A stretch of DNA of 44,810 bases. Source: Nocardiopsis trehalosi NBRC 14201 (lineage in GTDB: Bacteria > Actinomycetota > Actinomycetes > Streptosporangiales > Streptosporangiaceae). How positions within the stretch are numbered: position 1 is the first letter of the stretch; each line of letters opens with the position of its first letter. The notes under the pieces were generated by a model that was not told the origin of the DNA, ran no database searches, and saw only the letters and a program-made list of their open reading frames with translations. The position numbers and the translations under genes are program-made. Of this stretch, positions 1 to 7,837 are shown in pieces. The stretch is taken from positions 1 to 44,810 of the forward strand of contig NZ_BCRK01000028.1 in the NCBI RefSeq assembly GCF_001552555.1, given 5' to 3'.

Positions 1-27
1 GGGCGGCCGCCCGCCGCGGTCGGCCGG

Positions 28-894
28 TCAGGCGCCGTCGTCGCCCGCCCACCGGCGGGACCAGCGGGTGTCGACGGCCGCCCCGCTCCGGACGAACCGG
101 ACGTCGGCGGAGATGCGCATCCGCTCCGTCAGCGTGTCGAGCGAGGCGTGCACGATGTGCGGCCCGTGGACGTTGACGTCGCCCGCCTCGTAGTCGGCCC
201 ACAGCCAGCGGCGGCCCAGCGACCGCGCCGTCCACCCCAGGTCGTGGCTGATCGGGCGGGTGTCGCCGGGGCGGTCGGTGCGCTCGCGCAGCGGCGCCAG
301 GGCCTCGGCCGGCAGCGTGTGCGAGCCCTCCAGGTACACCAGGCCGCCGGTCTCGACCGGGCAGTCGCCGACCGGGATCCACATGGTGACGACCTGCTCG
401 CTGCCCTGGTCCATGTAGGCGTAGTCGGTGTGCGCCCGCGAGGCCCGGCCCTCGCCGGAGTGGAAGTGCCGCAGGATGCAGCGGGGCAGCCGGTCGGCCG
501 GGCCGCCCAGCAGCGCCTCGGCCAGCCGGGACAGCGCCGGGTGGTCGGTGAACGCGTCGAACTCCGGCGAGCGCACGAACGCGTGCGCCGGGTGGCCCGC
601 CACCCCGTGGGCGGGCATGTCGGGCACCCGCCCGGAGAACACGCCCTCGGCCACCGGGGTGCCGGGGGCGATCATGCCCTCGGGCAGGGTCGACAGGTAG
701 GAGGCGCGCAACCGGACGACCTCGTCGCGGTCCAGCAGCCCGCGCAGCCGCAGCGCGCCCTGCTCGCGGAACCGCCGGCGCAGCGCGGGCGGGTCGTCCA
801 GCAGCGCGGTGCTGTCGGGCAGCGGCGTGAACAGGTCGTCGTCGAAGGGCAGCTCCACCCCGTTCGACCGCAGGGTTCTGCGTCCTCGGTCCAT
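28..894 (-). CDS. PhyH-family Fe(II)/2-oxoglutarate dioxygenase
   Basis: The 288-aa product matches the phytanoyl-CoA dioxygenase (PhyH) fold: an H-x-D iron-binding pair at H155/D157 and a C-terminal GD...H...HAS stretch in which H249 is the likely distal iron ligand, followed by arginines (about 258-260) that would bind 2-oxoglutarate. Members hydroxylate small molecules or carrier-bound intermediates; the substrate here is unknown. The ATG overlaps the TGA of the upstream LuxE-like gene (ATGA), so it is the last gene of the five-gene leftward operon and probably performs a late oxidative tailoring step. Family assignment is seen in the sequence; the role in the pathway is inferred. Confidence 0.85.
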   Translation of the reverse strand: MDRGRRTLRSNGVELPFDDDLFTPLPDSTALLDDPPALRRRFREQGALRLRGLLDRDEVVRLRASYLSTLPEGMIAPGTPVAEGVFSGRVPDMPAHGVAGHPAHAFVRSPEFDAFTDHPALSRLAEALLGGPADRLPRCILRHFHSGEGRASRAHTDYAYMDQGSEQVVTMWIPVGDCPVETGGLVYLEGSHTLPAEALAPLRERTDRPGDTRPISHDLGWTARSLGRRWLWADYEAGDVNVHGPHIVHASLDTLTERMRISADVRFVRSGAAVDTRWSRRWAGDDGA

Positions 895-2006
895 CAGTAC
901 ACCCCTTGCGTGGTCTCGGTGCCGGCGTCGTCGTCGGCGTAGTGTCCGATCCGGCTGACGCCCTCCCAGGGGAACCACGGGTGCGGGCCCTCGCGGACCG
1001 CGGTGTCGCGCTCCAGCAGGTTCGGCAGGAACAGGTCCTCCAGCAGCGTGGTCACCCGCACCCGGCCGCGCTCGCCGCGCGGCACCGGGCGCCACGGGTC
1101 GGCGGGGTCGACCACGTCGATCGCCGCGAACGGCGGCGGCAGGTGGTAGGTGTGCGGCGCCCCGTCCTCGGCCGGGTCGCCCTGGAGCGCGTGGCCCATG
1201 AGCGTGTTGCCGTAGGTGTCGATCCAGGACACCCCGGCCAGGTACTCGCGGCGCAGGTAGCGGGCCTCCTCGGCGGAGCACATGGTGCCGCCGGTGCACA
1301 CCGCCCGCACCCCGTAGTGGGCCAGGGGTTCGGGCAGCGCGGGCGCCAGCGCCAGCAGCAGCTGGGAGGTGGTGAACAGCAGCGCCGGCTCCTCGGCCTC
1401 CAGCACCGCCCGGGTCTGGGCGACGAGGTGGTCGACGTAGTCGTCGGCGTCGGCGCCCGCCCGCAGCCGGGCCTTGACCCAGCGCGGGTCGAAGTCGATG
1501 GCGAACGCCGCCCCCGCCCAGCTGTCGGCGAGCCGCTTGACGAAGTGGCCGTAGGCGTGCGGCCCGCTGGGGGTCATGGCCAGCACGTCGCCGCCGAGCA
1601 GCCCGCGGGCCTCCAGCATCACCCGGTACATCTCGACGTCCAGCGTCGCGCGGACGACGTCGACCACCCGGCACGGCGCCCCGGACGACCCCCCGGTCTC
1701 GACCACCCGGAAGGGCCGGCCGGCGAAGCCGCGCGGCAGCAGGTCGCGCACGCGCGCGGTGCGCAGCTCGGCGGTGTCGAACAGGCCGAAGGCGCGCAGC
1801 GACGCGTAGTCGGTGATGTCGCGGAGCGGGTCGAAGGGCAGGTCGGCGCGGCGGGCCAGCCAGAACGGGGACCCGGTGGCCTCGGAGAAGTGCCAGTGCA
1901 TCATCCGCACCGTCCACGCGTCGAGGGACTCCCGCATCTCGGGCACCCGCTCCCGCATGGGCTCCAGCAGCGAGGTACCGCGCGCGGCGAGGTCGATGGC
2001 GTTCAG
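894..2006 (-). CDS. LuxE/PaaK-like acyl-activating (adenylate-forming) enzyme
   Basis: The 370-residue product, the same length as typical LuxE acyl-protein synthetases, has a nucleotide-loop-like segment T-G-G-S-S-G-A-P at about 104-111 and a later T-Y-G-N-T motif typical of the PaaK/LuxE branch of adenylate-forming enzymes. These activate a carboxylate with ATP and pass the acyl group to a thiol. The best start is a CTG at 2006: an AAGGAGG sequence lies 6 nt upstream and the codon overlaps the TGA of the LuxC-like gene (CTGA). The first in-frame ATG (1958) is 16 codons inside and lacks this context. I see no obvious equivalent of the acyl-accepting cysteine near the LuxE C-terminus. It sits directly after the reductase gene, implying a joint carboxylate-reducing unit (inference). 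Confidence 0.75.
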   Translation of the reverse strand: MNAIDLAARGTSLLEPMRERVPEMRESLDAWTVRMMHWHFSEATGSPFWLARRADLPFDPLRDITDYASLRAFGLFDTAELRTARVRDLLPRGFAGRPFRVVETGGSSGAPCRVVDVVRATLDVEMYRVMLEARGLLGGDVLAMTPSGPHAYGHFVKRLADSWAGAAFAIDFDPRWVKARLRAGADADDYVDHLVAQTRAVLEAEEPALLFTTSQLLLALAPALPEPLAHYGVRAVCTGGTMCSAEEARYLRREYLAGVSWIDTYGNTLMGHALQGDPAEDGAPHTYHLPPPFAAIDVVDPADPWRPVPRGERGRVRVTTLLEDLFLPNLLERDTAVREGPHPWFPWEGVSRIGHYADDDAGTETTQGVY

Positions 2007-3214
2007 TGTGGTCCTCCTTCTTCCACCCCCGCCGCGAACGGCGCGGTGTAGACGTAGCGCGCGCCGCCGGTGATGGCGCGCGCCCCGGCGGGGTCGGCGG
2101 CGGTGATGACGGCGAAGGGGAACAGCGGCTCGTGCCCGATCAGCGGGTGGCGGGCCCCCTCGACCCGGACGAGCGTGGGCGGCAGCGCGGGGGCGCCCCC
2201 GCCGCCGACCGGGCGGCGCCGGGTGACCACCCGGCCGCCCGCCGCCAGGCCCGAGTCGAGCGCCAGGGCCGCGCGGCGCTCCTCCTCGGCGGTGCAGCGC
2301 GCCAGCGGCCAGTGCGGGTCGGGCGGGTCGAGGGGGATGCGGTCGAGCAGGGCGCCCAGGGCGGACGCCAGCGGTCCGGGGTCGCCCAGGCAGGCGATCG
2401 TGCGCACGTTGGTGCAGAACCGGCCGCCGTCGGCGGCGATGAGCGGCACCAGGCGGGCGGCGGTGCCCTCCGGGTCGGCGAGGGCGTCCGCGTCGACCAC
2501 GGCGCAGGCCCGGCCGGGGCCGCGCAGGTCGACCCGGGGGCCGTCGGCGAGGTCGACGGCGAGCCCCGGCCCGCCGTAGACGATCCGCCGATCGGCCGCG
2601 CGCACCAGGGCGGGCAGCACCCGGGGCTCGGTGGGGTAGTAGCCGAGGCGCTCGGCCGGCCAGCCGACCGCGAGCAGCGCCGCCACCAGCCGCGCCGACG
2701 ACAGGGGTTCGCGCCGGCTCGGCCGGATCCACACCGCCCCGCTGTCGAGGACGGCCTCCAGGACCGCCTCCAGGCAGGTGAACGTGTTCGCGGGCAGCGA
2801 CACCAGGGTCAGCCCGGCGTCGGCGCCCGGCGCGGCGGCGGGGCCGGGCGGCCCGGCCGCGAGGCGGTCGGCGGTCGCGCGCAGCGTCCCCGACCAGCGC
2901 CGCACCAGCGCCCCCGGCAGCCCGGAGCCGGCGTCGAGCGCCGCGGCGAACGCCTCGGGGCTCTGCGGCCCCAGCCCCTCGACCGGCACGGTGGCGTCGC
3001 GGAACGCGTCGACCGCCGCCGACAGCAGCCGCAGCCGCTCGGCCCGCGGCAGCGGGGCGAGGTCGGGCAGGCGCGCCCGCAGCCGCCGCGCGTCGTCGCG
3101 GACCAGGATCTCCGGGGCCAGCGACAGCCGGGCCGGCGCCCCGGGCACCGGCCCGGTGTCGTGCGACGGGTACCAGCCGGAGGGCCGCAGCAGCGGCAGC
3201 ACCGGGGCGGTCAC
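2003..3214 (-). CDS. LuxC-like acyl reductase (aldehyde dehydrogenase superfamily)
   Basis: The 403-aa protein resembles LuxC-type NADPH-dependent acyl reductases. It has a short aldehyde-dehydrogenase fold with a cofactor-binding-like segment W-I-R-P-S-R-R-E-P-L-S-S (about 162-173), a probable nucleophilic cysteine C267 in G-G-R-F-C-T-N, and a conserved-looking H-E-P-L-F-P segment near the C-terminus. LuxC reduces an enzyme-bound acyl group to the free aldehyde. Its GTG start overlaps the TGA of the hydrolase-aminotransferase gene (GTGA), and its own stop overlaps the LuxE-like start, so translation is coupled on both sides. It is shorter than LuxC (about 480 aa). The substrate is unknown; given the DegT domain next door, a polar or sugar-like acid is as likely as a fatty acid. 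Confidence 0.75.
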   Translation of the reverse strand: MTAPVLPLLRPSGWYPSHDTGPVPGAPARLSLAPEILVRDDARRLRARLPDLAPLPRAERLRLLSAAVDAFRDATVPVEGLGPQSPEAFAAALDAGSGLPGALVRRWSGTLRATADRLAAGPPGPAAAPGADAGLTLVSLPANTFTCLEAVLEAVLDSGAVWIRPSRREPLSSARLVAALLAVGWPAERLGYYPTEPRVLPALVRAADRRIVYGGPGLAVDLADGPRVDLRGPGRACAVVDADALADPEGTAARLVPLIAADGGRFCTNVRTIACLGDPGPLASALGALLDRIPLDPPDPHWPLARCTAEEERRAALALDSGLAAGGRVVTRRRPVGGGGAPALPPTLVRVEGARHPLIGHEPLFPFAVITAADPAGARAITGGARYVYTAPFAAGVEEGGPH

Positions 3215-5280
3215 GCGAGCTCCGCGCGCAGGGCCTCGACCACCCGCCGCTGCTCGTGCTCGGTCATGCCGGGGAGCACGGGCAGGCACACGTGCCGCGA
3301 CGCGAACCACGCCGCGTTGGGCACGGCCGCTCCGGAGAGGGTCGCGGCGAAGTAGGGCTGCTCGGGGATGAGGGTGTCGTAGATCTCGCCCGACAGGCCC
3401 ACGCCCCGGGCGCGCAGCCGGCGCTTGAGGTCGGCCCGGTCGACCCCCTCGGGCAGGAACGCCAGGTACTTGTAGTGGTTGGTCGCCACCCCGTCCGGCA
3501 CGGTGTAGCGGGTGAGCCCGGGGACGTCGGCCAGGTGGGCGTCGTACCAGGCCGCCAGGCGGCGGCGCTCGGCCAGCACGGCGTCGAGCCGGGCGAGGTG
3601 GACGGTGCCCACGGCGGCGTGCAGCTCGCTCATGCGCCAGTTGCTGCCGAGGTCGGCGTGCAGGTTCTCGGTGAAGGAGCGCTTGCCGTGGTCGCGCAGC
3701 CGGCGCGCGCGGTCGAGGTCGTCGCCGTCGGCGCTGAGCAGCCCGCCCTCGCCGGCGGTGATGACCTTGGTGGGGTAGAGCGAGAACGTGGCCAGCCGGC
3801 CGAACGTGCCCGCCGGCGCGCCGCCGAGGGTGGAGCCCAGGGCGTGCGCGGCGTCCTCGACCACGGGCACCCCCCGCTCGGCGCACAGGGCCAGGATCTC
3901 GGGCAGGGCGGGCGAGACCACGCCCGCGATGTGCACCGGGAGCACGGCGGCGGTGTCGCCGTGGGCGTCGAGTGCGGCACGGAGCGCGGCGGGGTCCATG
4001 CCCAGGCCGTCGAGCTCCATGTCGACCGCCTGGACGCGCGCGCCCGCGCGGACGGCGCTCGCGGCGGTGGCGAAGAAGGTGTTCGCCGGGACCAGGACGG
4101 TCCGGCCGGCCACCCCGACGATGCGCAGCGCGATCTCCAGCGCGGCCGACCCGGAGCTGACCACGGCGGTGCCGCGCCCCAGCACCCCGGTGGCGGCCTC
4201 CTCCAGGCCCGCGCCCACCGGCCCCAGGGTCAGCGCCCCCGAGGCGAGCGCGCCGTCGACCAGGTCGGTGACGGCGAGGCGGTCGGTGACGCTGAACGCG
4301 ACCCGGGCCGGGGGGACCGGGGGCGGCGGCGGTGCGGGTTCGGCGAGGGCGCGGGTGAGGAACGCGGCGGCCTCGGCGGTGCCGGTGCCGTGCCCCATGG
4401 GCAGGGCCAGGACCTCGGCCTCGGCGCCCGCCGCGGCGTAGTCGTCGCGCACGCGCTTGCCCGCCGCCGCGGCGTCGTCGGGGTCGAGGAGCCGGTCGTC
4501 GAGCCCGTACTGCAGCTGCAGCGGGGCGGGGGCGAGCGCGGCGTAGAGGTCGGGCAGGTCGGCGTGGCGCAGGACGGACGGCAGCGCGGCGAACTGGTCC
4601 CAGGTGGCCAGCCGGCCGAACAGGGTGGCGTAGCCGCCGAGGTGGCTGGCCGCGCACACCGGGACCGGGGCGTCGTGCAGCAGCGCCGCGTGCAGCGCGA
4701 CCGCGGCGCCGAGGCTGTGCCCGGCCAGCCCCACCCGGGTGGTGCCGGGGCGGTCGGCGAGCCAGGCGAGCGCCGCCCGCGCCTCGTCGACGAGCACGCC
4801 CAGCAGGCTCCGCCCGTGGAGCCGGAGTTCGCCGTCGAGCACGGTTGCGGGGTCGCGCCCCTGGTCGGCGACCGCGGCGTGGGCGCGGTCGAGCCCGTAG
4901 TCGAGCGTGAGCGTGCGCAGCCCGGCGCGCGCCAGGTGGACCGCGACGTCGCGGTCCGGGTAGTCGGGGGGTTCGCCGCCGGTGACCGCGTCGAGGCGGG
5001 CGTTGCGGCCCGGGCAGACGAGCACGGCGGGCAGCGGGTCGGGGGTGTCGGGTCCGAGCAGGACGGCCCGGACGCCGGCGCGCCCGTCGTGGTCGAACAG
5101 CAGCCGGGTGCGGCGCAGGCCGTCGCGGACGACCGTGTCGGTCTCGGCGCGCGGCTCCAGCCGGACGGGACGGGGGTCGGCCAGGCGGGCGACGGCCGCC
5201 CGGACCCGCCGGTTGCGCGCGACCTGGCGGGCGCGGCGCTCGGCGGGGTCGGACGGCCGGCCTCCGGAGTGGACGTTCAC
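3211..5280 (-). CDS. Alpha/beta-hydrolase-DegT aminotransferase fusion
   Basis: One 689-aa reading frame holds two enzymes. Residues about 40-315 are an alpha/beta hydrolase with nucleophile elbow G-H-S-L-G (S189), a candidate acid at D261/D262 and candidate base H297. A proline-rich linker (about 315-325) leads to a complete DegT/DnrJ/EryC1/StrS-type PLP aminotransferase (about 326-689) with the Schiff-base lysine K505 in S-L-Y-P-T-K and the S-N-W-R-M-S-E-L motif. DegT enzymes aminate keto or aldehyde groups of sugars, cyclitols and related metabolites. No frame break exists at the junction, so the fusion is genuine in this sequence. The GTG start lies 10 nt after the radical SAM stop with a G-rich ribosome site. 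The hydrolase may release or transfer acyl groups, as LuxD does in luxCDE (inference). Confidence 0.88.
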   Translation of the reverse strand: MNVHSGGRPSDPAERRARQVARNRRVRAAVARLADPRPVRLEPRAETDTVVRDGLRRTRLLFDHDGRAGVRAVLLGPDTPDPLPAVLVCPGRNARLDAVTGGEPPDYPDRDVAVHLARAGLRTLTLDYGLDRAHAAVADQGRDPATVLDGELRLHGRSLLGVLVDEARAALAWLADRPGTTRVGLAGHSLGAAVALHAALLHDAPVPVCAASHLGGYATLFGRLATWDQFAALPSVLRHADLPDLYAALAPAPLQLQYGLDDRLLDPDDAAAAGKRVRDDYAAAGAEAEVLALPMGHGTGTAEAAAFLTRALAEPAPPPPPVPPARVAFSVTDRLAVTDLVDGALASGALTLGPVGAGLEEAATGVLGRGTAVVSSGSAALEIALRIVGVAGRTVLVPANTFFATAASAVRAGARVQAVDMELDGLGMDPAALRAALDAHGDTAAVLPVHIAGVVSPALPEILALCAERGVPVVEDAAHALGSTLGGAPAGTFGRLATFSLYPTKVITAGEGGLLSADGDDLDRARRLRDHGKRSFTENLHADLGSNWRMSELHAAVGTVHLARLDAVLAERRRLAAWYDAHLADVPGLTRYTVPDGVATNHYKYLAFLPEGVDRADLKRRLRARGVGLSGEIYDTLIPEQPYFAATLSGAAVPNAAWFASRHVCLPVLPGMTEHEQRRVVEALRAELA

Positions 5281-5290
5281 GTGCCCCCGC

Positions 5291-6499
5291 TCAGACGAAC
5301 TCGGCGTGCAGCGGGGCGGGGACCTCGACCTTGTAGTCGGCCAGCGCCTGGTCGAGCTTGATGTGGCCGCGCTTGAGCCACTCCAGCAGCTCGTTCTGCG
5401 GCCGGTAGAAGCACGACTTGCACAGGTCGGTGCGGCGCGGGTTGGACTCCTCCCACTCCTGGCGGGGGCCGCCCTCCAGCACCTTGAGGTAGCCGTCCTT
5501 GACGACGTCGCCGATGCGGTACCGGCTGTTCAGGTGCACCTGCGGGCAGGGGTAGAGGTGGCCGTCGGCGCCGACCGCGGTGACGAACCGGCTGTAGTGG
5601 CAGTGCTCGAAGTCGCCCTCGACGTCGTCGACCTGGTCCATGGGGCCGCGGTCGAGCTTGGGGATCGACACCTCGAAGTCGTCGTCGGCGAGCCCGGCGA
5701 CCTCGTCGAGCGCCCCGGAGATCTCGGCCATGCGGGCCTCGATGGTCTCGTGGCCCATGGCGCTGTAGAACTCCGGCTCGAACCGGATGTAGTGCGCCCC
5801 GGACTCCTGGGCCACGTGGGCGGCCTGCCGGATCTCCCGGTAGTTCTGCTCGGTGATGACGTAGTTGAAGCCGATCCGGAACTGGGGGTCGACCGCGTTC
5901 TCGCGCAGCCGGCCCACCGCGCCGACGAAGGAGGAGAACGTGCGCTCGCGGTCGCGCGTGATGGCGACGAACGTCTCCTCGGTGCCGGCGTTCATGCCGA
6001 CCCGGACCCAGGTGTGGGTGCGGGCGATGGTGTCGGAGAGGCGGTCGCGGTGCAGCCGGGACCCGTTGGTGATGAGGCCGATGCGCAGTCCGGCCTCGTG
6101 CGCGGTGTCGCTGATGGTCGGATACCCCGGGTGGATGGTGCATTCGCCGCTGCCGCAGAACGTCACCGCGCGGCCACCGGTTTCGGCGAACTCCTTGAGG
6201 AGCTTGACGCTCTTCTCGGTGGAAAGCGAGTCCTTGAACGAGAAGAGGTCGTAGAAGTTCTCCTCGTTCGGCGAATGGAAGTTGCAGAAGTTGCAGCGCA
6301 TATTGCACGCGCCCATAATCCCGATGCGCATGTGGATGGGGCGGAATGTCTCGCCCTTGACGAATTTGCGCAGGAGGTCGTCGTGGGCGAGGACCTTGTC
6401 GGGGGAATGGGCCTTGTCGAGCGTGACGTCGGCGAGGCCCTCGCGGTTCGCCGGACGTGCGGCGGTGTAGTGGGCACCCGTGCTGGTTGCGTCGCTCAT
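5291..6499 (-). CDS. Radical SAM enzyme with SPASM-like C-terminal cysteines
   Basis: The 402-aa protein carries the radical SAM [4Fe-4S] motif C65-x3-C69-x2-C72, followed by a G-S-G-E glycine-rich SAM-binding segment. The C-terminal third has further cysteines (C-H-Y-S-R, L-Y-P-C-P and C-K-S-C-F-Y), the pattern of SPASM/twitch auxiliary clusters. Such enzymes perform radical dehydrogenation, epimerisation or carbon-skeleton chemistry; BtrN-type dehydrogenases in aminocyclitol pathways are a well-known example that also works beside DegT aminotransferases. The ATG has an AAGG site 7 nt upstream. It is the first gene of the leftward operon and is divergent from the MDR dehydrogenase. Its substrate cannot be read from sequence. 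Confidence 0.85.
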   Translation of the reverse strand: MSDATSTGAHYTAARPANREGLADVTLDKAHSPDKVLAHDDLLRKFVKGETFRPIHMRIGIMGACNMRCNFCNFHSPNEENFYDLFSFKDSLSTEKSVKLLKEFAETGGRAVTFCGSGECTIHPGYPTISDTAHEAGLRIGLITNGSRLHRDRLSDTIARTHTWVRVGMNAGTEETFVAITRDRERTFSSFVGAVGRLRENAVDPQFRIGFNYVITEQNYREIRQAAHVAQESGAHYIRFEPEFYSAMGHETIEARMAEISGALDEVAGLADDDFEVSIPKLDRGPMDQVDDVEGDFEHCHYSRFVTAVGADGHLYPCPQVHLNSRYRIGDVVKDGYLKVLEGGPRQEWEESNPRRTDLCKSCFYRPQNELLEWLKRGHIKLDQALADYKVEVPAPLHAEFV

Positions 6500-6613
6500 G
6501 CGTGTGCCTTCCCCTCCGCGCCCCCCGGGGGGAGCGCGCCGGATTCGGAGAACGGGTGGGAGAACTCTGCCGCACGGCGAAGGAGCGCCCGGCCGGTATT
6601 TCGTGGCCGTTGC

Positions 6614-6644
6614 GCAAGATCGTCACGGCGGCGGGCAAGATCGT
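6614..6644. promoter_or_regulatory. Direct repeats in the divergent promoter of the putative biosynthetic operon
   Basis: The 273-bp gap between the radical SAM gene and the MDR dehydrogenase is less GC-rich than its surroundings. It carries two exact copies of GCAAGATCGT (6614-6623 and 6635-6644), 21 bp apart, so on the same face of the helix. A partial third copy (GCAAGCGCC) begins at 6661. This fits a regulator binding site serving both divergent operons. No regulator gene is adjacent, so the partner is unknown. Confidence 0.35.
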
Positions 6645-6772
6645 TTTCGAGGACGTTTTCGCAAGCGCCTCGGTTAAGAAAGTAGTTCGCGCCCCGGGGC
6701 GTGTCAACGCTTGCTTGCGGCGCTTCTACCGGCTGGGTAAGGTCCATGAGTCGGCAGGGATTTGGAGAATTG

Positions 6773-7837
6773 ATGACCCAGCATTCCGCCCCGTCCGCGG
6801 CCGCGCCCCCGGCGGCGGTCCCCTCCACCATGCGCCGCTACGTGCTCGCCGGCCGCCGGCGCGTCGAGCTGCGCTCCGATGCCCCCGTCCCCGTCCCCGG
6901 GCCCGGCGAGGTCCTCGTGCGGGTCGCTGCGTGCACGGTGTGCAACCGGAGCGACCTCGCCTACTTCCACTACCACGGGCTGCGCGACCACTGCGCGACC
7001 GGCTGCTTCGGCCACGAGGTCGCCGGGACCGTCGCCGCGGTCGGCCCCGGGGTCACCCGGACCCGGCCCGGCCGCCGGGTCTTCCTGCGCACCCCGCTGA
7101 CCTCCGGGTTCGCCGAGTACGCCACCGCCCGCGAGGTCGCCGTGGGCGCGCTGCCCGACACGGTGCCCTTCACCCAGGGGGCGATCCTCCAGCTCCTCCC
7201 GCTCGCGGTGCACGCCACGCGCGGGGTGCGGCTGGGCGACCGGGTGGCCATCGTCGGCCAGGGGCCGGTCGGCCTCATGGCGCTCCAGGCCGCCCGCATG
7301 CGCGGGGCCGCCGAGATCACCGTCGCCGACCTCGACCCCTGGCGGCTGGAGCGCTCCGCCCTGCTCGGCGCCGACCGCCGCGTGGTGGCCGACGGCACCG
7401 CCGCGTCCCTGGCGGCCATGGGCGGCGGGTTCGACGTCGCCATCGAGGCCGTGGGCACCCCGCTCACCGCCAACGCCTGCGTCGACCTGCTCCGGCAGAA
7501 CGGGCTGGTGGTCTTCCTCGGCACCCACCACGTCGACACCCACGTCACGTTCGACATGGTCGCCTGGGAGAAGAAGGGGCTGCGCGTGCACACCGCCGCC
7601 GAGCCCACCGACCAGGACCGCGCGGCGGCCATGCGGGTCGCCGAACGCCTCGCCGCCGCCCCCGACCGGCTGCACCTGGACGCCCTGCTCACCCACGCGC
7701 ACCCCCTGGAGGAGCTGCCCGACGCCCTCGACCGGCTCTCCCGCAGCCCCACGCTCGTCCCCGAGGGCACCGCCACCCCCTACACCACCCCGCCCGAGGC
7801 CACGCTGAAGATCGCGGTATGCCCCGGCGCCCCCTGA
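6773..7837 (+). CDS. MDR-family zinc-type alcohol dehydrogenase
   Basis: The 354-aa product is a medium-chain dehydrogenase/reductase. The GroES-like domain has the catalytic-zinc cysteine motif (C57 followed by N-R-S-D) and G-H-E at 80-82. A Rossmann domain with G-Q-G-P-V-G-L-M follows. The four-cysteine structural-zinc lobe normally found after G-H-E is absent: the chain runs directly into R-V-F-L-R-T. Start ATG 6773 is chosen for its GGAG site 5 nt upstream; ATGs at 6701 and 6746 lack one. It is the first gene of a rightward pair with the MocA-type oxidoreductase and probably oxidises a sugar- or cyclitol-like alcohol, perhaps making the ketone used by the DegT domain (inference). Confidence 0.82.
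   Translation: MTQHSAPSAAAPPAAVPSTMRRYVLAGRRRVELRSDAPVPVPGPGEVLVRVAACTVCNRSDLAYFHYHGLRDHCATGCFGHEVAGTVAAVGPGVTRTRPGRRVFLRTPLTSGFAEYATAREVAVGALPDTVPFTQGAILQLLPLAVHATRGVRLGDRVAIVGQGPVGLMALQAARMRGAAEITVADLDPWRLERSALLGADRRVVADGTAASLAAMGGGFDVAIEAVGTPLTANACVDLLRQNGLVVFLGTHHVDTHVTFDMVAWEKKGLRVHTAAEPTDQDRAAAMRVAERLAAAPDRLHLDALLTHAHPLEELPDALDRLSRSPTLVPEGTATPYTTPPEATLKIAVCPGAP

Noticed and set aside
2006-3355. Long rightward open frames opposite the LuxC-like and hydrolase-aminotransferase genes (also 3256-5361)
   Set aside because: They are antisense frames kept open by high GC, with Arg/Gly/Pro/Val-rich low-complexity translations and no recognisable domains.
6701-6772. Longer N-terminus for the MDR dehydrogenase
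   Set aside because: The ATGs at 6701 and 6746 lack ribosome sites and would add non-conserved sequence; 6773 has GGAG at good spacing.
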